Assembly: GCA_949066965.1 (NCBI GenBank) | Contig: CARTDA010000003.1 | Coordinates: forward strand, 62,001-126,000 | Reading direction: 5' to 3' | DNA from: COE1 sp949066965 | GTDB taxonomy: Bacteria; Bacillota; Clostridia; Lachnospirales; Lachnospiraceae | Length of the DNA: 64,000 nt | In this document: positions 34,704-41,776 of the stretch, piece after piece | Numbering within the stretch: the stretch's first letter is position 1 | Layout: each line of letters starts with the position of its first letter | Made by a program: the position numbers and the translations under genes | Notes under the pieces: generated by a model | Database searches by the model: none | The model's input: only the letters and a program-made list of their open reading frames with translations | Told to the model about the DNA's origin: nothing

Positions 34704-35951
34704 ATGAATGTTACTGCCGTAATTGCAGAATACAATCCTTTTCACAACGGTCACCTGTACCAGCTCCGGACAATCCGCGAGCAAGGAGCCGACTACATCA
34801 TTATAGTCATGAGCGGGGACTTCATGCAGCGCGGGATTCCCGCCATCGTCAGCAAATACGAACGCTGCCGGATGGCACTGTCAAACGGCGCGGACCTTGT
34901 TTTCGAGCTCCCTGTCTACTCCGCACTTGGCAGCGCAGAATACTTTGCACAGGGTGCGGTGTCCATGCTTGACAAGCTGGGTATTGTTGATGTCCTGCAC
35001 TTTGGCAGCGAATCGGGCGATATCGCGCTGCTTACGGAATCTGCAAAAATAATCGCCCACGAAACTACTTCGTACAAAGCATCGCTAAACAACTATCTCA
35101 GGCAGGGCATCTCTTTTCCCGCTGCCAGGGACAAGGCACTGTCTGATAGCTTTTCTGGCAGGAATACCGAACAGATTATCAAAATGCCCAACAATATCCT
35201 TGGAATGGAATACATTAAGGCGCTTATCCAGAGAAACAGTTCCATAAAACCGGCAACGCTTGTGAGAAAGGGCGCGGGATATTCCTCGAACTTACTTGTT
35301 TCCGGCAGCTTTGTCTCTGCAAATGCCATTCGCACTGCACTCTCTGCCCAAAAAGACAGCGAAGTCAGGGAACACATGCCTGACTCCGTATATGAAATGC
35401 TTGGGCAGACGCTTTTATTTGCAAATGATTTTTCAGAATTATGTTTATACAAGATGCTTCAGCTTTCTGCCAATAAAGAAAGCTTTGCAGGCTATTATGA
35501 TGTCGGGAAGCAGCTCTCACATACACTGTACAGCAATCTGTATCATTATACTTCGTTTGACGGATTCGCACTGAAAAACAAAACCAAAAACCTGACGTTC
35601 TCGCGTATCTGCCGCAGTCTTATGCACATTCTCCTGGACATGACACAGGACAATGCTGATTGCTTCAAACAATACGATTATGTACAGTATGCAAGGCTTC
35701 TCGGCTTTACAAAGCATGGTCAGGAACTGTTAAAATCAATCAAGGCAAACACGTCCATTCCTGTTCTGACCAAGCCGTCCTCTGCACGAAAACAGCTTTC
35801 CGGTGCAGCACTGATGTCTTTTCAGGCAGACATTTATGCCGCAACCGTTTACGAGAGTGTCAGGAATCAGAAAATCCAGCGCCTGTCAGGCTACTCCGCA
35901 AAAGAATCCGTGCGGAATGAATTTACTTCGGAAATCATAAAGCTTCCATAG
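34704..35951 (+). CDS. tmcAL: tRNA(Met) cytidine acetate ligase TmcAL
   Basis: A 415-residue enzyme that activates acetate with ATP and forms N4-acetylcytidine at position 34 of elongator tRNA-Met, as shown for the B. subtilis homologue (formerly YlbM). The nucleotidyltransferase motif HNGH is in AEYNPFHNGHLYQL, and VMSGDFMQRGIPAIVSKYER follows; the C-terminal half is helical. The ATG at 34704 starts MNVTAVIAEYNPFH directly. A perfect ten-base hairpin (34625-34648) lies in the 5-prime leader. Confidence 0.9.
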   Translation: MNVTAVIAEYNPFHNGHLYQLRTIREQGADYIIIVMSGDFMQRGIPAIVSKYERCRMALSNGADLVFELPVYSALGSAEYFAQGAVSMLDKLGIVDVLHFGSESGDIALLTESAKIIAHETTSYKASLNNYLRQGISFPAARDKALSDSFSGRNTEQIIKMPNNILGMEYIKALIQRNSSIKPATLVRKGAGYSSNLLVSGSFVSANAIRTALSAQKDSEVREHMPDSVYEMLGQTLLFANDFSELCLYKMLQLSANKESFAGYYDVGKQLSHTLYSNLYHYTSFDGFALKNKTKNLTFSRICRSLMHILLDMTQDNADCFKQYDYVQYARLLGFTKHGQELLKSIKANTSIPVLTKPSSARKQLSGAALMSFQADIYAATVYESVRNQKIQRLSGYSAKESVRNEFTSEIIKLP

Positions 35952-35964
35952 GAATCATCCCGTC

Positions 35965-37329
35965 TTAATTCTTAAAGCTATGGATTGGCGCCGGTATTCT
36001 GCCGCCACGGTTCACAAATGCATCACAGGAATACCGGTTTACAGGCATAATGGGTGCATGTCCGAGCAGGCCGCCAAATTCCGCACTGTCTCCCACTGTT
36101 TTCCCGATAACAGGAATAATGCGCACTGCCGTGGTCTTTTGGTTTACCATGCCAATAGCGAGCTCATCTGCTATGATTCCGGCAATTGTCGTCGGTTTTG
36201 TGTCACCCGGGATCGCAATCATGTCCAGTCCGACCGAGCAGACGCAGGTCATCGCCTCAAGCTTCTCAAGTGTAAGCGCCCCCGCATTGACCGCATCTAT
36301 CATTCCCTGGTCTTCACTGACAGGAATGAACGCACCGCTGAGTCCGCCCACATAGGAGGATGCCATGACACCGCCCTTTTTCACCTGGTCATTCAGCAGG
36401 GCAAGCGCTGCCGTTGTTCCCGGCGCTCCTGCATATTCCAGCCCGATTTCACATAAAATGTCAGCCACGCTGTCACCGATAGCCGGTGTGGGCGCCAATG
36501 ACAAATCCACAATGCCAAAAGGAATGCCAAGCCGCTTGGATGCCTCCTGCGCGACAAGCTGTCCGACACGTGTAACCTTAAACGCCGTTTTCTTGATGGT
36601 TTCGCAGAGCACCTCAAAGTTTTCACCACGTACCCTTTCCAGCGCATTTTTCACAACACCGGGTCCGCTGACACCGACATTGATGATGGCATCGGCTTCT
36701 GTCACACCGTGAAACGCCCCCGCCATAAACGGATTGTCGTCCGGCGCATTGCAGAACACCACAAGCTTGGAACAGCCAATGGAATCATTGTCTTTTGTAC
36801 GTTCCGCAGTTTCCTTGATGATATCCCCCATCAGCCTGACAGCATCCATGTCGATTCCTGTCTTGGTGGAACCAAGATTCACGGAGCTGCACACCAGCTG
36901 GGTCTCCGCAAGCGCCTGCGGAATCGAGCGGAGCAGAAGTTCGTCTGCCTTTGTCATTCCCTTGGACACCAGCGCGGAATATCCGCCAAGGAAGTTCACA
37001 CCGACATCCTTGCGCGCCCTGTCGAGTGTCTTTGCGATTGACACAAAATCCTCGGACGTCCTGCACGCAGAACCGCCCACCAGGGCAATCGGGGTAACGG
37101 AAATCCTTTTATTGACAATTGGGATTCCAAATTCTTTCTCAATCGCCTCACCCGTGGCTACCAGATTCTTTGCAACAGCTGTAATCTTTTTGTAAATTTT
37201 ATTGTTTAATCTGTCCAAATCCGAGTCAATACAGTCAAGGAGACTGATGCCAAGCGTAATTGTCCTGACATCAAGATTCTCCTTTTCAATCATTTTGTTT
37301 GTCTCCAACACTTCATTTATGTTTATCAT
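35965..37329 (-). CDS. DUF711 (UPF0210, PFL-like) family protein
   Basis: A 454-residue protein of the DUF711 family. Typical stretches are VGGSACRTSEDFVSIAKTL, GINFLGGYSALVSKGM-like VNFLGGYSALVSKGMTKAD and GGLSGAFIPVSEDQGMIDA. The family resembles pyruvate-formate-lyase relatives in annotation only; a reaction has not been established. It nearly always follows a small ACT protein, as here (37353-37625, 23 bases upstream), so the pair probably acts together. The start at 37329 has GGGGAGG nine bases ahead. Confidence 0.9.
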   Translation of the reverse strand: MININEVLETNKMIEKENLDVRTITLGISLLDCIDSDLDRLNNKIYKKITAVAKNLVATGEAIEKEFGIPIVNKRISVTPIALVGGSACRTSEDFVSIAKTLDRARKDVGVNFLGGYSALVSKGMTKADELLLRSIPQALAETQLVCSSVNLGSTKTGIDMDAVRLMGDIIKETAERTKDNDSIGCSKLVVFCNAPDDNPFMAGAFHGVTEADAIINVGVSGPGVVKNALERVRGENFEVLCETIKKTAFKVTRVGQLVAQEASKRLGIPFGIVDLSLAPTPAIGDSVADILCEIGLEYAGAPGTTAALALLNDQVKKGGVMASSYVGGLSGAFIPVSEDQGMIDAVNAGALTLEKLEAMTCVCSVGLDMIAIPGDTKPTTIAGIIADELAIGMVNQKTTAVRIIPVIGKTVGDSAEFGGLLGHAPIMPVNRYSCDAFVNRGGRIPAPIHSFKN

Positions 37330-37352
37330 ATCAAATGCCCTCCCCAATAATA

Positions 37353-37625
37353 TTACAGTCTGTGCATACTGTTAAAAATTTCCTCTCTTTGACATCTGAT
37401 AATCACACCGATTTCCTCTCCAATCCGGTCAAGGTCATCCGATACCTCGCTGACTGACTTGGCAGCAGAGCTCATATCGGCAATCATCATCATATTAAAA
37501 TAGTCGTCCACGATGGTCTGCGAAATATCTAGAATATTTATCTTGTTCTCGGCAAGATAGGTACACACCCTTGCAATAATGCCCACGGTATCTTTTCCTA
37601 CTACGGTAATAATTGTCTTTTTCAT
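37353..37625 (-). CDS. ACT-domain protein (UPF0237)
   Basis: A 90-residue stand-alone ACT domain protein. The pattern VVGKDTVGIIARVCTYLAEN and ILDISQTIVDDYFNMMMIAD is that of UPF0237 proteins, close to the N-terminal domain of GcvR. It probably binds an amino acid and modulates the DUF711 partner encoded just downstream. GGAG eight bases before the ATG supports the start at 37625. Confidence 0.9.
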   Translation of the reverse strand: MKKTIITVVGKDTVGIIARVCTYLAENKINILDISQTIVDDYFNMMMIADMSSAAKSVSEVSDDLDRIGEEIGVIIRCQREEIFNSMHRL

Positions 37626-37661
37626 AATCTTAGCTCCTATCCTTTTTCTTTTTATCATATT

Positions 37662-37787
37662 ATACTCACGACAGATGAAATCTGTCGTGAGTATCGCGCC
37701 AGCCGCAGCCGCGAAGCGGCATATTTCCTTATGCGGCTGTGTGCATAACTTTATACTGAGCGGTCAGTCTTTTCGACCGCCAGTATA
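37662..37787. repeat. intergenic three-hairpin structured element, copy 5 (best preserved)
   Basis: Hairpin A is a perfect 15-base stem (37662-37676 with 37680-37694) and GAA loop. Module B follows with AGCCGCA/TGCGGCT, inner hairpin GCCGC-GAA-GCGGC, and CATATTTCC, closed by GCGC (after A) and GTGC. Hairpin C runs from TATACTG (37752) to CAGTATA (37787). Relative to copy 1 the inner hairpin changed A-T to G-C on both sides. It lies between the stop of the metallo-hydrolase gene and the start of the ACT gene. Confidence 0.85.
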
Positions 37788-37789
37788 TC

Positions 37790-38587
37790 CTATATTTCAA
37801 CCAATCGTGACATTTCACTCCGGCTTGCGACAAAAATGGGAAAATCATCCGGCTTATAGGGATTGTCTGCCATGGATATTTCCAGCCGGACTGTCTCATA
37901 TGCCAGCTCCGCCATATTATTTTCCTTACTTAAATGCCCCAGGAATACGGTTTTCAGGTTGTCGTGCAGCAGCCTGCTGAGTAGTCTTCCCGAGAGCTCG
38001 TTTGACAAATGTCCCTTTTTTCCAAGTATCCGCTGCTTCAGGGCGTACGGATATGGTCCTACCTGCAGCATATTGATATCATGATTGGCTTCCAGCAAGA
38101 GGGCATCCATTCCCCGCAGGCATTCCACCGTGTATTCATCGTACATTCCAAGATCCGTCGCCACTGCCATGCGCCTGCTTCCATACTGAAACCGGTACGC
38201 TACCGGCTGCGCCGCGTCGTGGGAAATCTTCATCGGGTTGACCATGATGTCCTTTAGGATAAACTTTTCGTCTGCCCGGACCGCGCGAAAAAGTGAGTCA
38301 TCTATCGCGCCAAGATTACTCACTTTTTTAATGGCTGTTATTGTCCCTTCCGTGGCATATATCGGTATGCCAAATTTCCTGCACAATACACCCAGACCGC
38401 CAATATGGTCTGAGTGCTCATGCGTAATCAGTATTCCATCAATATCTTTCCCTGTCAGCCCAAGCTGGTTTAGTCCTTCCACAGTCCGCTTGCAGCTTAT
38501 TCCTGCATCCACCAGAAGGTGCGTAGCATCTGTACCGATATAGATACAGTTGCCGCTGCTTCCGCTGGCTATACTACACATTCTCAT
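37790..38587 (-). CDS. YycJ/WalJ-type metallo-beta-lactamase-fold hydrolase
   Basis: About 265 residues of the metallo-beta-lactamase fold. The zinc motif is THEHSDHIGGL (H-x-H-x-D-H), with ASGSSGNCIYI near the start and FLGHLSKENNMAELAYET near the end as in the VicX/YycJ family. Relatives next to walRK affect cell wall and DNA maintenance; here no walRK is adjacent. ATG 38587 has AAGG ten bases ahead; ATG three codons earlier is nearly on top of the SD. Confidence 0.85.
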   Translation of the reverse strand: MRMCSIASGSSGNCIYIGTDATHLLVDAGISCKRTVEGLNQLGLTGKDIDGILITHEHSDHIGGLGVLCRKFGIPIYATEGTITAIKKVSNLGAIDDSLFRAVRADEKFILKDIMVNPMKISHDAAQPVAYRFQYGSRRMAVATDLGMYDEYTVECLRGMDALLLEANHDINMLQVGPYPYALKQRILGKKGHLSNELSGRLLSRLLHDNLKTVFLGHLSKENNMAELAYETVRLEISMADNPYKPDDFPIFVASRSEMSRLVEI

Positions 38588-38607
38588 TTTATTCATTCCT
38601 TTGCTTT

Positions 38608-41154
38608 TTATTTCCAGTATACCTCAATCTTGTCCCCGTTGTAGAGCTCCTGTGTGTACTGCGCGTCCTTTCCGTTTACAAGTGTCGCGATGCCGGCGCC
38701 CTGCATCCTGCTGGTGTCAAAATCGATGTAGTCAAAGATATCCACAAACATATAACTTTGTTTGCCCCTCATGACAATGGGTTTCTGGTTCACAATGACA
38801 ATTATTTTTTTGCCTGTCTCCTCAACAGTCTCCTGTTTTTCCTGCTTCTCCTCCTTTGCCACATTTTCTTTCATATTCTGGAACACATGCGCCTTTTCCT
38901 GTTTGGAATCCTCACGCCCTTTTTCCGCCTTTACGGTCTCCTCGGCGGCTTTCTCCTCTGTATGGTTCGCATCGTCATCCTCCGTCTCCGGTTCTTCATC
39001 CAAAATCGTCTCGGTTCTGACATCTGAGGCAGTTCTTTCGACTTCTTTGTCCGGCTCAGGCTTGACTTCATCCTGCTTTGCTGCAGCTGTTTCCCCAGCG
39101 TCTGCCGCAGCCGGCGCGGTTTCTTCTGTCTTTGCTTCTTCTACCCTTGTTTCTTCTGCTTTCGCAGATGAAGCAGTTTCTTCCGCCTTTGTTTCTTCTG
39201 CCTTGGAAGATTCTTCTTTCGTCTCTGTGGTCTTTCCTGTTTCCGCAGTCCCTTCATCCGCTTTGGCTGATTCTGCCTTTTCAGTCTTATTTTCTACGGA
39301 TGCGGCAGCGTCTGTTTCCTTAACTTCCTTTTTTGATTCCCTATGTCCGTCCCTGTGCAGTTCGATATGTGATTCCTTATAGATTTCTTTGAGCTCATAC
39401 TCTTTTCTGTTTTTTATCTCTATGACATCCGACGTATGAATTTCTACAGTATTGTCTGCTTTCTCCCCATTGATAATCAGAAGCATATCATCTGCGGAAA
39501 GCCCCATAAATTCAAGGAATCCATCACAGGTGTAGAACGTTGACACCTCTATGTCGTCACCGTTTTGTATGAAATATTCTTCTGTCACGGCTGTCCCATT
39601 TACCTTTACCGGCTTTGAAAGCTGCATTTCATCGCCGTTGACAGTTACTGTTATTTTTCCATTGTAATCCACGAGATCCGCAATCTTTTCCTGTGCCGGT
39701 GTTCCCAGCGTCGATTCCTCAAGTGTAATGACATCATTGGATTTGATGTTGTGGCTGAGATTTACCTCCTCGCCGTTTACATATACATGGGCGCTCTCAC
39801 CATATTCCCCTTTTGTCACGCGATTCTTTCCGTTAACGGTGTACCGGAGCTCCTCGCCACGCCGCGGGAAGAGCCCGTCCCGGGTAAAATCAGCCTGCAT
39901 TGCCGCATCGGTAACGGTGAGCTTGTTGTTGTCGTACAGTTTAATCCTGTTTCCGTTAAACGTAATATAGATAAAATTGTTGTACTGTTCATAGTATGTA
40001 AGGCAGATTCCAATCGGTGTAATGATTGTCGAATCCTTAAGCGCCCCCTCCGGGAAATCAACGTTTTTCATGATTTCCTCTCCGCGCAGTGCCACACGTT
40101 TCGGGTCAAGCCCGAGTTCCGCAGCGACCAGCTCGTCAAATCCGCTGATTTTTCCGCCTCCGCCGACAATAAATACAGCGCTTGGCGATGTGCCGCCATT
40201 TAACTCCTTAATTGCATCTGCAGCAAGCTTTGACATCCTCTCAATCTCGGGCTGGCATATCGCTATCACTTCCTTTGCCGAGATTGTCTGCTGCATCCCC
40301 ATAATATCTTCATATACAATCTCGTCCTGGTGTGTTGCCGCCGTCTTAATCATCTCTGCCGTGGCAAAATCTATCAGGCAGGTCTTTGCCAGAAGCTCCG
40401 TGAGCGTGTCGCCGGCGCACGGAATCATCCCGAAGGCGATGACACTTCCGTCATCTGTAATGGATATATCCGACGTACCCGCGCCGACATCAATCATTGC
40501 GATATTCAGCAGCCTGAATTTCTCCGGAATGGCAACCCTGATTGCCGCAATCGGCTCCAGTGTGAGGTTTGCAACCCTTAATCCGGCAAGTTCGACCGCA
40601 CTGTAAAGACCGTCAACAACATCATCCGGCAAAAATGTTGCAATCATGTCGGCTCCCAGATTTTTCGCCTTGTGATGCTCCGGCTGTCCCATCCACATGC
40701 CGTTCAGATAATATTTTACCACGGAATACCCGACACAGTAGAAGTGCAGATTGGTATCGTTGTTTTCCTGAAAATCAGAAAATGCATGCTCAATGCCAAG
40801 CGAAATCAGGTTGCTCATATCCTCCTTGGTAACGTTGCGCTCCTTGTCAAGATCCATATCCACATGGACATTCATGGTTTTTAACACACGTCCGGCAGCT
40901 GCGATACATACTTCATCCATCTTAATTCCCATCTTAGCCTGAAGGGACTGTGCAATATCCGCTATAATAGCGGCAACCCTGTTAATGTCATGTATCTGTC
41001 CGTCAAGCATTGCACGCGTCTCATGCTGGCGAATCTCCTGCGCTGCAACGACAAAACGTTCTCCCTGCCTGTAGCCCACAGTACCTACAATACTCCTTGT
41101 TCCGATATCAAGTCCGAATACGAGTTCTTCTCCGTTCACTTTCATTTCGTTCAT
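38608..41154 (-). CDS. large FtsA-like protein with repeated beta-rich domains and a charged linker
   Basis: An 848-residue protein. Residues 10-385 form an FtsA/actin-like domain: GLDIGTRSIVGTVGYRQGE, MIDVGAGTSDISI and FIVGGGGKISGFDELVA carry the phosphate and adenosine loops. From about 390 to 590 there are beta-strand-rich units (ITFNGNRIKLYDNNKLTVTD, ITVTVNGDEMQLSKPVKVNG), then about 170 residues of Glu/Lys/Ala low complexity (TEETKAEETASSAKAEETRV-like), and a last unit IIVIVNQKPIVMRGKQSYMF ending in DKIEVYWK. True FtsA is about 420 residues and ends in an amphipathic helix not visible here. It is three bases from coaE. Confidence 0.8.
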   Translation of the reverse strand: MNEMKVNGEELVFGLDIGTRSIVGTVGYRQGERFVVAAQEIRQHETRAMLDGQIHDINRVAAIIADIAQSLQAKMGIKMDEVCIAAAGRVLKTMNVHVDMDLDKERNVTKEDMSNLISLGIEHAFSDFQENNDTNLHFYCVGYSVVKYYLNGMWMGQPEHHKAKNLGADMIATFLPDDVVDGLYSAVELAGLRVANLTLEPIAAIRVAIPEKFRLLNIAMIDVGAGTSDISITDDGSVIAFGMIPCAGDTLTELLAKTCLIDFATAEMIKTAATHQDEIVYEDIMGMQQTISAKEVIAICQPEIERMSKLAADAIKELNGGTSPSAVFIVGGGGKISGFDELVAAELGLDPKRVALRGEEIMKNVDFPEGALKDSTIITPIGICLTYYEQYNNFIYITFNGNRIKLYDNNKLTVTDAAMQADFTRDGLFPRRGEELRYTVNGKNRVTKGEYGESAHVYVNGEEVNLSHNIKSNDVITLEESTLGTPAQEKIADLVDYNGKITVTVNGDEMQLSKPVKVNGTAVTEEYFIQNGDDIEVSTFYTCDGFLEFMGLSADDMLLIINGEKADNTVEIHTSDVIEIKNRKEYELKEIYKESHIELHRDGHRESKKEVKETDAAASVENKTEKAESAKADEGTAETGKTTETKEESSKAEETKAEETASSAKAEETRVEEAKTEETAPAAADAGETAAAKQDEVKPEPDKEVERTASDVRTETILDEEPETEDDDANHTEEKAAEETVKAEKGREDSKQEKAHVFQNMKENVAKEEKQEKQETVEETGKKIIVIVNQKPIVMRGKQSYMFVDIFDYIDFDTSRMQGAGIATLVNGKDAQYTQELYNGDKIEVYWK

Positions 41155-41157
41155 TCT

Positions 41158-41748
41158 TCAATCCCCCATTATATGATTAATCTGTTCGTAAGTATCCTCC
41201 AGACTGCCATTGTTGGATATTACAATCTTACAATGTTTTCTGAATTCCTCTTCGCTTAACTGCCCCTTCATAATGTCAGCTGTCTTCTGTGCGCTGTACT
41301 GTCTTCCTGTAGCAAGCCTTTCCTCACGCAGTGCCGCATCCGAATGCACGTACCACATTTCATCCACTATCTGGTCGTAATGTTCCTCTATTAACAATGC
41401 TGCTTCTATAAAAAAATAATCGGCTTCACCTTTTTCTTTCTCGTCTGCTATCTGACTCAGGATATATTTTTTTACTGCCGGATGAATTACCTTATTGACA
41501 CCATCCAGCAACCTTTTGTTACCAAAAATAAGCTCTGCCATTTTCCCTTTATGGATGGTGCCATCGGCATTTAGTATTTCCTGTCCGAGCAGTTCCACAA
41601 GCCTATGATAACACTCCTGCCCCGGCTCATATAACAGGTGCGCTGCTTCGTCCGCCCTGATAATCCGGCACCGGTAATGCGCCCCAATATAAGACAGGAT
41701 TTTCGTCTTTCCTGCCCCGACCCCGCCGGTGATTCCTATAATTTTCAT
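41158..41748 (-). CDS. coaE: dephospho-CoA kinase
   Basis: A 196-residue kinase for the last step of coenzyme A synthesis, phosphorylating the 3-prime hydroxyl of dephospho-CoA. P-loop GITGGVGAGKTKILSYI, then RADEAAHLLYEPGQEC and the substrate region ANLIFGNKRLLDGVNKVIHP-like (AELIFGNKRLLDGVNKVIHP), with EAALLIEEHYDQIVDEMWYV. It lies downstream of polA by 28 bases. Confidence 0.95.
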   Translation of the reverse strand: MKIIGITGGVGAGKTKILSYIGAHYRCRIIRADEAAHLLYEPGQECYHRLVELLGQEILNADGTIHKGKMAELIFGNKRLLDGVNKVIHPAVKKYILSQIADEKEKGEADYFFIEAALLIEEHYDQIVDEMWYVHSDAALREERLATGRQYSAQKTADIMKGQLSEEEFRKHCKIVISNNGSLEDTYEQINHIMGD

Positions 41749-41776
41749 TATAATTCCCCATCATTTCATTTTCGCG

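Noticed and set aside
38762..39382. Long serine/alanine-rich frame opposite the FtsA-like protein
   Set aside because: It is antisense to the Glu/Lys/Ala-rich linker, whose codon bias makes open frames on the other strand.
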